In this document: positions 8,130 to 16,140 of the stretch, one piece after another
How the letters are laid out: every line of letters begins with the position of its first letter
Position numbering within the stretch: the stretch's first letter is position 1
Origin: an uncultured Spirochaetaceae bacterium
Lineage (GTDB): Bacteria; Spirochaetota; Spirochaetia; Sphaerochaetales; Sphaerochaetaceae
Assembly (NCBI GenBank): GCA_944389505.1
Contig: CALXMP010000013.1
Span: forward strand, 1 to 39,822
Reading direction: 5' to 3'
Length of the DNA: 39,822 nucleotides
Notes under the pieces: generated by a model
Seen by the model: only the letters and a program-made list of their open reading frames with translations
What the model was told of the DNA's origin: nothing
Database searches by the model: none
Translations under genes and position numbers: made by a program

Positions 8130-9486
8130 CTTCTGCTTCTCCCGTGTATTGGGCCAGCTTGCGATGAAGAGTCTTCCTTCCTATTCCAAGAAGATCAGCT
8201 GCCTTTGTCTTGTTTCCCTTGCAGAACGAGATCGTCTCAAGTATGAGGCCCTTCTCAGCCTCCTCCATTGTCACAGGAAGAGAGAATGAGATTGAGCTCT
8301 CGCCATTCGTCTCCCTGAGCTGTGGCGGAAGATCATCGATATCGATGACATTCGACCGCGACAGAACGACAGCTGCCTCGACAGTATTCCTGAGCTCTCT
8401 TACGTTTCCCGGCCATGAGTATGAGAACATGGCCTTCCTTGCAGCCGGGGTAAAGCCCTCTATCTTCCGTCCATCCTCACGGTTGAATGTGCTGAGGAAT
8501 GATGCGGACAGCAGCTCGATATCCTCCTTCCTCTCACGGAGAGGAGGAACTTCGACATGCACGACATTGAGCCTGTAATAGAGATCCTCGCGGAAATTGC
8601 CAAGCTCCACCTCTTTCCTGAGATCCCTGTTCGTAGCGCAGATTACCCTTACATCGACAGTAAGGGTCTTCTCCCCTCCTACACGCTCGAACTGCCTCTC
8701 CTGCAGGACACGCAGAAGCTTCACCTGCGTCGCTGCATCGATCTCACCGATCTCATCCAGAAAGAGCGTTCCCGTATCTGCAAGCTCGAACCTGCCCTTC
8801 TTCTGCGCTACAGCACCGGTGAATGCGCCCTTCTCATGCCCGAAGAGCTCATCCTCGAGAAGCGACTGGGAAAGCGATGCGCAATGGACCTTGATGAATG
8901 GCTTGTCTGAACGGGTTGAGAGCGACTGGATAGCATCAGCAACCAGCTCCTTGCCAGTTCCTGACTCACCTGTTATGAGCACCGTAGCCCTTGTCGGAGC
9001 GACCTGGGATACAGTCTGCATCAGCGCTGCGATCTTCCCCGACTTGCCGATGATCTTACCATAGCCCTGCTGCTTCCTCAGCTTCTCTATCTCTTCTGCG
9101 AGCTTCCTGTTCTGCTCAGCAAGCGATGATGCCGCTATCGTCTTCTTCACGACAAGCAAGAGCTTGTCGATATCAACAGGCTTGGTGAAGAAATCAACAG
9201 CGCCATCGCGCATCGTCTCGACAGCTGTCTCTATCGTCCCATGCCCTGTAAGGACAATGACAGGAAGCGTTGGATATGCTGCAGATATCCTCTTAAGCAG
9301 CTCATAGCCATCCATCTCAGGCATCCTGAGATCGGTTATGACAAGATCTATGGCATTCTTCTGGAGCTTATCCCAGGCTTCCTTTCCATCAGCTGCCGTT
9401 ACGACAGTATATCCCTCATCCTCGAAAGCGAGCTCAAGGCCTGAGCGTATGTTCTTCTCATCATCAGCGATCAATAGTGAAGCCAT
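8122..9486 (-). CDS. NtrC-family sigma-54 dependent response regulator
   Basis: This 454-residue protein has three domains. An N-terminal receiver (residues 1-120) starts LLIADDEKN and has the phospho-acceptor Asp52 in ITDLRMPEMDG. A central AAA+ domain follows, with Walker A GESGTGKELVA, the sigma-54 contact loop GAFTGA, Walker B LFLDEIGEID, and the arginine-rich segment YYRLNVVHVEVPPLRERKED. A C-terminal Fis-type helix-turn-helix (KTKAADLLGIGRKTLHRKL) binds DNA. I chose the ATG at 9486 because AAGGAGG lies 6 nt upstream; longer starts destroy this spacing. It overlaps the kinase gene by 23 nt, so they form one two-component system. Its presence implies that rpoN exists elsewhere in the genome. 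Confidence 0.96.
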   Translation of the reverse strand: MASLLIADDEKNIRSGLELAFEDEGYTVVTAADGKEAWDKLQKNAIDLVITDLRMPEMDGYELLKRISAAYPTLPVIVLTGHGTIETAVETMRDGAVDFFTKPVDIDKLLLVVKKTIAASSLAEQNRKLAEEIEKLRKQQGYGKIIGKSGKIAALMQTVSQVAPTRATVLITGESGTGKELVADAIQSLSTRSDKPFIKVHCASLSQSLLEDELFGHEKGAFTGAVAQKKGRFELADTGTLFLDEIGEIDAATQVKLLRVLQERQFERVGGEKTLTVDVRVICATNRDLRKEVELGNFREDLYYRLNVVHVEVPPLRERKEDIELLSASFLSTFNREDGRKIEGFTPAARKAMFSYSWPGNVRELRNTVEAAVVLSRSNVIDIDDLPPQLRETNGESSISFSLPVTMEEAEKGLILETISFCKGNKTKAADLLGIGRKTLHRKLAQYTGEAEDA

Positions 9487-10657
9487 TTCCATCCTCCTTA
9501 TCCTCAAGCGCTTTCCTCTGGCTCTGCGGAACCGGAAGCTTTATAGTGAACACCGTGCCCTTTCCCATCTCCGATGAGACGAAGATATCCCCATGGTGCT
9601 CCTTGATGACCTTGTAGACAACAGTGAGCCCCAAACCTGTCCCGGAGGCCTTCGTCGTGAAGTAAGGCTCGAATATCTTCTCAAGATGCTCTGGATCGAT
9701 TCCAGTTCCTGTATCCCTTATGCAGAGCGTGACATAGTCTCCTGTAAGCTTTGTGGAGATCGTGAGCGTACCGCCTCCAGGCATAGCAGAGAATGCATTC
9801 TCAACGATATTCAGAAGGCTCTGACGCATATAGCGCGCATCGAGCTCAACGCGCGGGAGAAACTTCTCAAGATCTGTCCTAACCTCAATCCTCTTCTCAT
9901 CAGCCTCCGGTGAAAGGAATGTGACAAGATCCATGATCACATCGTTTATCGAGCCGAGCATCAGCTCTATATCCATGGGCCTGACAGCAAAAAGGAAGTC
10001 CACAGCAATTGTATTGAGATGGTCTATCTCCTCGTCCAATACAGAGAGATAGCGCTCGGCCATCTCCTCTGTAAGGCTTCCCTTGCTTCTGAATGCCTTT
10101 CTCAGAAGCTGGAGATGGATCTTCATCGCAGCGAGGGGATTCTTGATCTCATGGGCAATGCCTGCAGCCATGGTCGTCATTGATGCAAGGGACTCGGAAC
10201 GTCTGAGCCTGGTCTCCTTGCGTATATCCTCGGTTATATCCTTCACAACGATATCAGTAAGGGTGGATTCACCGATAGGAATACTCTGGAAGGAGACCCT
10301 CACAATCCTCATCTCATCACCATGCTGGAATGCAAAATCCTTTGGCTCCGGCTTCTCTCTTCCTGAAAGCACATCCATCAGGAATGTCTTTGCATCCCTG
10401 TCGATTATCGCATCATCGATCGATCTTCCTTCCCTTATACGCCCCCTCCTATCGGATGGAAGCAGAAGCGATACAGATCTGGATGCAAGAAGCACCTTAT
10501 GGTCCCCGCCTACGAGGATATGCCCTTCAGGAAGAGAATCGAAGATGCCCCGGAGCTCACTGTTCTCATCAAGGGCCTCTGTGACAAGACGTATGATCTC
10601 GTCCTCAGGAACGGAGGAGAAATCCTCAAGGACCTTTCTGAGAAGCTTATCTGACAT
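9464..10657 (-). CDS. Cytosolic PAS-domain sensor histidine kinase (NtrB-like)
   Basis: This 397-residue kinase partners the adjacent NtrC-type regulator. It has no signal peptide or membrane segment, so it senses something in the cytoplasm. A PAS-like domain covers about residues 32-140. The HisKA helix carries GIAHEIKNPLAAMK with the phosphorylated His169. The HATPase domain shows the N box (NIVENAFSAMPGGG), G1 (IRDTGTGID), the F box (FEPYFTTKA) and G2 (GTGLGLTVV). I chose the ATG at 10657 because GGGAGG sits 6 nt upstream. It overlaps holB by 11 nt at the 5' end and the regulator by 23 nt at the 3' end. The signal it reads is unknown; nitrogen control is only one possibility. Confidence 0.94.
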   Translation of the reverse strand: MSDKLLRKVLEDFSSVPEDEIIRLVTEALDENSELRGIFDSLPEGHILVGGDHKVLLASRSVSLLLPSDRRGRIREGRSIDDAIIDRDAKTFLMDVLSGREKPEPKDFAFQHGDEMRIVRVSFQSIPIGESTLTDIVVKDITEDIRKETRLRRSESLASMTTMAAGIAHEIKNPLAAMKIHLQLLRKAFRSKGSLTEEMAERYLSVLDEEIDHLNTIAVDFLFAVRPMDIELMLGSINDVIMDLVTFLSPEADEKRIEVRTDLEKFLPRVELDARYMRQSLLNIVENAFSAMPGGGTLTISTKLTGDYVTLCIRDTGTGIDPEHLEKIFEPYFTTKASGTGLGLTVVYKVIKEHHGDIFVSSEMGKGTVFTIKLPVPQSQRKALEDKEDGNGFTIDR

Positions 10658-11831
10658 CTGCAACCTCCCTGAGCGCAAGATCGAGCGCGTGCCTGATGCT
10701 CATATTATAAGTATCGGCAGAATCGAGCGAAGAGGAAAGCGCTCTCCATATCAAAGCAGCACGGCCAGGGGCAATCTTCCCCGATAAAAGTCCATCCTGC
10801 AATGATGATACAACCCTCTCCCTGAAGTACCTGAATCCATCCATGCGCTCCAGGCCAGAGAAGATTTCCTCCTCCCTCTCATCAGAAAGACGGCGTCCTT
10901 CTGTGAGAGCGGAAGCATAATCGCTTATATATCCATCCATCGCACTCTTCTCATCCTCTCCTGAGCCTTCACGGAAGAAGAACTCATCGAATGAGGAGAA
11001 TCTGCCATGGATCATGAAACAGCGCGCGATGAACACTGAGACAGCCTCTGGAGTAAGCTCAGGGAATGTGAACTTCCTGACCCTGGAAAGGATTGTCTCA
11101 AGAAGTCTCCCTGGATGCGCGGAGACAAGGATGAGATGGGCATGCTGAGGAGGCTCCTCAAGGAGCTTCAGGAGGCTGTTCTTCGCACCTTCCGTATAGT
11201 CTTCGGCATTCTCGAATATAACAGCCTTCTCCTCTGTTCCCTCGGAAAGCCAGTCCTGTATTGCGCGTATCTCATCGATTGTCGCACCTGCGGTCTTCTT
11301 GCCGACAGCAAGCACGGAATCGGTCATAAGCTGGGAAATTGCTTCAACGGTCTTCTCTATCACACTGCCATCGTATTCCCCGCTTCTTTCAATGGACAGC
11401 AGAAGCTCATCTGCCGCAGATGCTGCAGCGAATACGGTCTTTTCCCCCTCCATGATATCGAGCCGGGACTTCACCCCTGCGCTCTCCTTATGGAGGGAAG
11501 CTATCGAGCTATGATACTGAAGAAGAATCCTTCTGACAGTCCTGATGAAGAAACGCCTCGAGAAGTCATTCCTCTGGCGTAGAAAGAGCTCCGATGCGGC
11601 TCTGAGCTCAGGCCTGAACGGCCTCGATGCAAAGTATGCGATGCGCTCCGATGATAGAAGCTCCTCATTCTCCCCTGTCAGGGAGAAAGCCTCTTCCAGA
11701 GCTGCTGTGAGTCGCCCTGATCCGGGAACGCCAGAGAAGAGCACGGACTGAGGCATCATACCATCCCTGGCAGTCCTATCGAGCTCATCAGCCATCCGCG
11801 GCTGGATTGCCCTCAGATGCTCAAATGCCAT
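10647..11831 (-). CDS. holB: DNA polymerase III delta-prime subunit
   Basis: This clamp-loader subunit helps open the beta clamp for loading on DNA. The 394-residue protein has the AAA+ fold with a degenerate P-loop, SGVPGSGRLT, where Arg replaces the usual Lys; delta-prime subunits often cannot bind ATP. Downstream marks are KAVIFENAEDYTEGAKNSLLKLLEEPP cut at about residues 205-231, and ILSRVRKFTF, the SRC-like region (here SRV). No zinc-binding cysteine cluster is present, unlike E. coli HolB. It overlaps cvpA by 11 nt upstream and the kinase gene by 11 nt downstream. Confidence 0.88.
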   Translation of the reverse strand: MAFEHLRAIQPRMADELDRTARDGMMPQSVLFSGVPGSGRLTAALEEAFSLTGENEELLSSERIAYFASRPFRPELRAASELFLRQRNDFSRRFFIRTVRRILLQYHSSIASLHKESAGVKSRLDIMEGEKTVFAAASAADELLLSIERSGEYDGSVIEKTVEAISQLMTDSVLAVGKKTAGATIDEIRAIQDWLSEGTEEKAVIFENAEDYTEGAKNSLLKLLEEPPQHAHLILVSAHPGRLLETILSRVRKFTFPELTPEAVSVFIARCFMIHGRFSSFDEFFFREGSGEDEKSAMDGYISDYASALTEGRRLSDEREEEIFSGLERMDGFRYFRERVVSSLQDGLLSGKIAPGRAALIWRALSSSLDSADTYNMSIRHALDLALREVADVR

Positions 11832-12345
11832 CCGATACTCCGCTTATGATACCAAGGACAGATGGGAAGAGCGGCTCTATGATGTCGCTGATGACAAGGC
11901 TGCTCTTCGTCAGTCCGGAGAAATCGATGAAGGGCTGGTAGTTAAGTATCATGAGGATTATCGAGAGTGTCACCGCAGACCCTACAAGGCCCCAGATGAA
12001 GCCTAGGATCGAATCGAGCGCATGGAGAGCGCTGGAAGCACTGAGAACATTCGCAAGCTGGCTTCCGAAGATGCAGAGGATTATGTACACAAGAAGCGCA
12101 ACCCCCACAAAGGCTATGAGAGAACAGATCATATAGCTGAAACCCGATGCAGCTGCCAGGGCCTCAGCAGCGGTCTTGGTGAAGAGAAGCGATACGGGAA
12201 TCGCAAGGACAAAGCCAATGAGCCTTGCAGCCGATCTGCTGAATCCTGTTATGCATCCCGATATTGCCCCGATAAGGACGATGACAACGACCGCTATGTC
12301 CAGAACGCCGAACGTGAGCGATCCGATAGTAAAACTCCAATCCAT
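11821..12345 (-). CDS. cvpA: CvpA family membrane protein
   Basis: This 174-residue inner-membrane protein matches the CvpA family, first tied to colicin V production and later to envelope stress. The N-terminal segment FGVLDIAVVVIVLIGAISG followed by ITGFSRSAARLIGF is typical, with four membrane helices at roughly residues 14-33, 40-60, 70-95 and 110-140. It is the first gene of the minus-strand run that continues through holB. There is no Shine-Dalgarno. Instead, TATCAT lies exactly 6 nt before the ATG, as expected for a leaderless message. It is divergent from secA, with an 80-nt gap. Confidence 0.85.
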   Translation of the reverse strand: MDWSFTIGSLTFGVLDIAVVVIVLIGAISGCITGFSRSAARLIGFVLAIPVSLLFTKTAAEALAAASGFSYMICSLIAFVGVALLVYIILCIFGSQLANVLSASSALHALDSILGFIWGLVGSAVTLSIILMILNYQPFIDFSGLTKSSLVISDIIEPLFPSVLGIISGVSDGI

Positions 12346-12351
12346 ACAGCG

Positions 12352-12380
12352 ATGATAGCAGAAAAAGGATGTTTTGGCAT
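12352..12380 (-). promoter_or_regulatory. Sigma-70 promoter for cvpA, predicted leaderless start
   Basis: On the minus strand, ATGCCA (12380-12375) and TATCAT (12357-12352) are 17 nt apart, and the hexamer ends 6 nt before the cvpA ATG. Transcription would start at or next to the start codon, which fits the missing ribosome site. Confidence 0.5.
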
Positions 12381-12425
12381 CGCACTACACATTCAAGGCG
12401 CTTCGGTATTATATTCATTATCGAT

Positions 12426-15200
12426 ATGGCAAATTTTCTCGCAGCACTCTTCGGAGGCACAAAGCATGACAAGGATATGAAGAGGCTCCAGCCTCTTGTC
12501 GATAAGGTCAAAGCCGAGTACAGCTGGGCTGAATCGCTCAGGGACGAGGACTTCCCCCGCATAACCGCAGAGTGGAAGGACGAGGTGCAGAGCGGCAGGA
12601 AGACGCTTGACGATCTTCTGCCGAAGGCCTATGCGCTTGCACGCGAGGCGGCAGGAAGGACACTTGGTGAGAAGCACTATGATGTCCAGATCATGGGAGC
12701 GATTGTACTTCATCAGGGATCTATACTTGAAATGAAGACTGGAGAGGGAAAGACCCTCACATCGGTCCCTGCAGCATATCTCAATGCCCTTGAGGGAAAG
12801 GGTGTGCATGTCGTCACCGTCAACGACTACCTCGCAGGGAGGGATGCCGAATGGATGGGCAGGGTCTACTCCTTCCTTGGCCTCACGACTGGCGTTGTAT
12901 TCCCAGGTCAGGATGAAGCGAGGAAGAAGGAAGCCTATAAAGCCGATATAACCTACGGAACGAACAATGAGTTCGGCTTCGATTACCTCCGCGACAACAT
13001 GAAGGGATCGCTCCAGGCAAAGTGCCAGCAGACGCATCACTTCTGCATCGTCGATGAGATCGATTCAATCCTTATTGATGAGGCAAGGACTCCTCTTATC
13101 ATATCGGGCCAGGCCGAAGATGATACCCCTAAGGTGAGGGCCGCAAAGAGCATCGTTCCGTTCCTTAAGGAGTGTGAGAAGGATCCTGAGACCGGTGATT
13201 ACTACGAGCTCAGCGCTATAGACAAGCTCGACAGGGAGGTCTATGCGGCATTCGACGAGAAGGGAGACTTCAAGCTCGATGAGAAGGGAAAGAAGGTCAC
13301 ATTCACAAAGCAGGGAATGACGCACATGGAGGAGCTTCTGAGGAAAGCAGGAGCGCTCCAGCCATCCTCTGCAGAAGATGGCTCTACTGTATATTCCCTG
13401 TATGATGATGCGAACTTCGAGCTCGTGCACTACGTGACACAGGCTGTCCGCGCTGAATATATGTACAAAAGGGATACCGACTACATCGTGAAGGATGGAG
13501 AGGTCCAGATCGTTGATGAGTTCACAGGCCGTGTACTTCCCGGGCGCCGCTACTCAGAAGGACTTCATCAGGCTATAGAGGCAAAGGAGAATGTGAGCGT
13601 AAGGGGCCAGTCCAGGACATTCGCCACAATCACATTCCAGAACTTCTTCAGGATGTATGACAAGATCTCCGGCATGACCGGTACTGCCGATACAGAGGCA
13701 ACGGAATTCAAGCAGATCTACAACATCGATGTCGTTGTCATCCCGACAAATCTGCCAGTCCAGAGGAAGGACCTTCCCGATCTCACGTTCTACAGCGAGG
13801 AGTTCAAGTACAATGCAATCGTCAAGGATGTGAAGAGAATACATGCAACCGGCCAGCCAATTCTCATTGGTACGACATCTATCGAGAAGAGCGAAAGGCT
13901 CTCAAGGCTTCTTACGAGGGAAGGCATCAGGCATGAGGTCCTCAATGCGAAGAACCATGCCAGGGAGGCTTACATCATAGGCGAAGCCGGTGCCGAGGGC
14001 GCTGTCACGATTGCTACGAACATGGCTGGACGCGGTACGGATATCAAGCTGGGAGGATCGCCGGAGCATATCGCGATGAAGAAGGTCGGTACCGAGGCCT
14101 CCCCAGAGGATCTCCGCAAGGCTGTCCAGGAGATCATGCCGGAGTACAGAAAGGCATATGAGAAAGTGAAATCCCTTGGAGGTCTCTATATAATCGGCTC
14201 AGAGCGCCATGAATCCAGGCGTATCGACAATCAGCTCAGAGGAAGGGCCGGAAGGCAGGGAGATCCTGGCATGAGCCAGTTCTATGTTGCTCTCGATGAT
14301 CCTCTCATGAGGCTCTTTGCAAAGGAAGGCCTCAGGGAGATGATTGGAAAGCTTGGTCTCAAGGATGGAGAACCTATCCAGCATAAGATGCTCGACAATG
14401 CAATCGAGAATGCGCAGAAGCGCGTTGAGCAGCGTAACTTCGAGATAAGAAAGAGGCTTCTTGAATACGATGATGTGCTTAATGAGCAGAGGAATTTCAT
14501 CTATTCCGAGCGCGATAAGATTCTCGCTGCAGATGATCTTATTGAAAGGATAATCGAGAATACCAATGTGCTGATCGACAATGCATATGAGGATGCCGAT
14601 GGCGATGCATCACGCTTTGCTGAGGATTTCCAGAGGCTCTTCTCCATCAGACCGCCTGAAGGAATGGAGAATAACAGGGAAGATCTTAAGAAATTCATGG
14701 AGAGCAATCTCCGTGATAAGGAGAGCAAGGTCGGCAAGGAAGGATTCAACGCATTCATACGCTTCATCTATCTGAAGAATATCGATAAGAGATGGGTTGA
14801 CCATCTTGATGCGCTTGAGGATCTCAGGGAGGCGGCATCGCTCATGAGCTATGCGCAGAAGAATCCTCTTGTCGAATACAAGAATACAGCATCGGATGCT
14901 TTCGATGAGATGATCGAGAGCATAACAGAAGCTGTATGCAGGACTGTCAACGCAGTCCGTGTCTCACTCCAGCCAAGGCAGCAGAGACCTGCAGGACAGC
15001 CTAGGATTGAAGCGACACACCACTCCCCTTCCTCTGTCCTATCAAGCGTTCCAAGGGGCGAGGTACGGACAAACGTCACAGCAGCCTCCCAGGCTCAGGG
15101 CACGACATATGTGCGTTCCCAGCCGAAAGTAGGACGCAACGACCCATGCCCCTGCGGGAGCGGCAGGAAGTATAAACATTGCTGCGGCAAGAACTTATAA
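12426..15200 (+). CDS. secA: Preprotein translocase ATPase SecA
   Basis: SecA drives unfolded preproteins through SecYEG. From the ATG at 12426 (MANFLAALFGG) it has 924 residues; a longer frame to 12369 has no support. NBD1 carries Walker A MKTGEGKTLT and Walker B VDEIDSILIDEARTPLIISG. The preprotein cross-linking domain follows. NBD2 has GTTSIEKSERLS, TNMAGRGTDIKLGG and RIDNQLRGRAGRQGDPG. A Pro/Gln-rich linker leads to the C-terminal SEC-C zinc site CPCGSGRKYKHCCG, which binds SecB or ribosomes in other bacteria. No Shine-Dalgarno is visible; TATTAT lies 13 nt upstream, so the leader may be very short. A terminator follows at 15221. Confidence 0.98.
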   Translation: MANFLAALFGGTKHDKDMKRLQPLVDKVKAEYSWAESLRDEDFPRITAEWKDEVQSGRKTLDDLLPKAYALAREAAGRTLGEKHYDVQIMGAIVLHQGSILEMKTGEGKTLTSVPAAYLNALEGKGVHVVTVNDYLAGRDAEWMGRVYSFLGLTTGVVFPGQDEARKKEAYKADITYGTNNEFGFDYLRDNMKGSLQAKCQQTHHFCIVDEIDSILIDEARTPLIISGQAEDDTPKVRAAKSIVPFLKECEKDPETGDYYELSAIDKLDREVYAAFDEKGDFKLDEKGKKVTFTKQGMTHMEELLRKAGALQPSSAEDGSTVYSLYDDANFELVHYVTQAVRAEYMYKRDTDYIVKDGEVQIVDEFTGRVLPGRRYSEGLHQAIEAKENVSVRGQSRTFATITFQNFFRMYDKISGMTGTADTEATEFKQIYNIDVVVIPTNLPVQRKDLPDLTFYSEEFKYNAIVKDVKRIHATGQPILIGTTSIEKSERLSRLLTREGIRHEVLNAKNHAREAYIIGEAGAEGAVTIATNMAGRGTDIKLGGSPEHIAMKKVGTEASPEDLRKAVQEIMPEYRKAYEKVKSLGGLYIIGSERHESRRIDNQLRGRAGRQGDPGMSQFYVALDDPLMRLFAKEGLREMIGKLGLKDGEPIQHKMLDNAIENAQKRVEQRNFEIRKRLLEYDDVLNEQRNFIYSERDKILAADDLIERIIENTNVLIDNAYEDADGDASRFAEDFQRLFSIRPPEGMENNREDLKKFMESNLRDKESKVGKEGFNAFIRFIYLKNIDKRWVDHLDALEDLREAASLMSYAQKNPLVEYKNTASDAFDEMIESITEAVCRTVNAVRVSLQPRQQRPAGQPRIEATHHSPSSVLSSVPRGEVRTNVTAASQAQGTTYVRSQPKVGRNDPCPCGSGRKYKHCCGKNL

Positions 15201-15220
15201 TGCAGTAAACTGTTAAATCG

Positions 15221-15256
15221 AGCGGCCCCGTGGATTATCCGTGGAGGCCGCTTTCC
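15221..15256 (+). terminator. Terminator after secA
   Basis: AGCGGCC (15221-15227) pairs with GGCCGCT (15246-15252), and GGAT-T-ATCC can form an inner hairpin. A short pyrimidine-rich tail (TTTCCTATCTTCTT) follows. The U run is imperfect. Confidence 0.65.
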
Positions 15257-15332
15257 TATCTTCTTCGCTTCGTATCTGTTCCTGTTTCGAAAAACAATTA
15301 TTCCAATCGCGCATTGGCGATGCAGTGATGAA

Positions 15333-15358
15333 AGAGAAAGGCGGATTCAATCCGCCTT
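15333..15358 (-). terminator. Terminator after the outer-membrane protein gene
   Basis: AAGGCGGA and TCCGCCTT (15338-15345 and 15351-15358) form a perfect 8-bp stem with a 5-nt loop. Read on the minus strand, it is followed by CTCTTTC. It lies 36 nt beyond the stop codon. The rest of 15201-15393 shows no gene. Confidence 0.7.
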
Positions 15359-15393
15359 ATCGTCTCAGCTGCCTTGGATCAGGGTCTACGTAA

Positions 15394-15984
15394 TCAGCCA
15401 AAATTGAAGAGAACAACCGCAGATACCCTTGTTGATTCCCACATCGGGTTTATAACATCCCAGCCACCTTCGCTGAATGATGTTCTGCATGGGAGTATAG
15501 CATTGATGCCGATACTCAGGAAGGCAAGATTGAATGTAGCACCTGCTCTGTATGCCAGCTTTGACTGGGCGAAGGCATCACCTGCATTATCCATCGGCAA
15601 TCCATTCATCGTCCAATCATTGCGGTCGCCTACATACTGGAAATCGAACTGCGGACCGACACCTATCGCGAGATCGAACAGACCTGTTATAGGGATATTG
15701 ACATTCACAGTAGGAATCAATGCGATGCTTATTCCTCCGTGGCTTCCGAATCCAAGCGTCACTGGGATATCAATGCTTAGATATTTCAGAGGGTTAACAC
15801 GGATATCTGCACCGAATGAGAAGTTATCGATATTCCAGGCCTCATCCCCTTCCATTGTCTCCTGCATCTCAACCACTGTTCTGTTGTATGAGACGAGCGG
15901 TCCTATCTGGAAGAAAGGAGCTGCAGTCGCAGCCATAGGAATGATTGCCAATGTGATGAATACAGCCAATAGTCTCCGTTTCAT
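15394..15984 (-). CDS. Predicted outer-membrane beta-barrel protein
   Basis: This 196-residue protein has a clean signal peptide (MKRRLLAVFITLAIIPMAATAA, cut just after residue 22). The mature part is rich in alternating hydrophobic and polar residues with many Gly, Asn and aromatic residues. Examples are DIRVNPLKYLSIDIPVTLGF and DLAIGVGPQFDFQYVG, typical of 8-strand barrels. It ends in VVLFNFG, close to the usual C-terminal aromatic residue for barrel assembly. AGGAGG lies 7 nt before the ATG. It has its own promoter (16029-16058) and terminator, so it is monocistronic. I cannot name the family; small barrels of this type are common in Treponema and Sphaerochaeta. Its job may be porin-like or structural. 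Confidence 0.75.
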   Translation of the reverse strand: MKRRLLAVFITLAIIPMAATAAPFFQIGPLVSYNRTVVEMQETMEGDEAWNIDNFSFGADIRVNPLKYLSIDIPVTLGFGSHGGISIALIPTVNVNIPITGLFDLAIGVGPQFDFQYVGDRNDWTMNGLPMDNAGDAFAQSKLAYRAGATFNLAFLSIGINAILPCRTSFSEGGWDVINPMWESTRVSAVVLFNFG

Positions 15985-16028
15985 GAATATACCTCCTAAC
16001 GCATTGTGCTGTCTCTCATCCCGATAGC

Positions 16029-16058
16029 ATTATCCTTGAACAGAGCAGAATCGCACAA
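16029..16058 (-). promoter_or_regulatory. Candidate promoter for the outer-membrane protein gene
   Basis: On the minus strand, TTGTGC (16058-16053) and GATAAT (16034-16029) are 18 nt apart, 45 nt upstream of the start codon. The -10 box matches five of six positions and the -35 box is weak. Confidence 0.4.
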
Positions 16059-16140
16059 TCGGAAAATATGAAATACACAGATTCTACAGATTCCACATAA
16101 CCAGCACGCAGTCTCTCTGTTCTCCTATCCAGAAACAGGG

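Noticed and set aside
15357-15398. Possible frameshift at the end of the outer-membrane protein, giving 13 more residues in another frame
   Set aside because: The gene already ends at a typical barrel terminus (LFNFG) and a terminator follows; the extension is charged and unlike a barrel strand.
16076-16097. Tandem ACAGATTC repeats downstream of trkH as a CRISPR or regulatory repeat
   Set aside because: Two short copies only, with no spacer structure. No CRISPR array, insertion sequence or tRNA gene was seen anywhere in the window.
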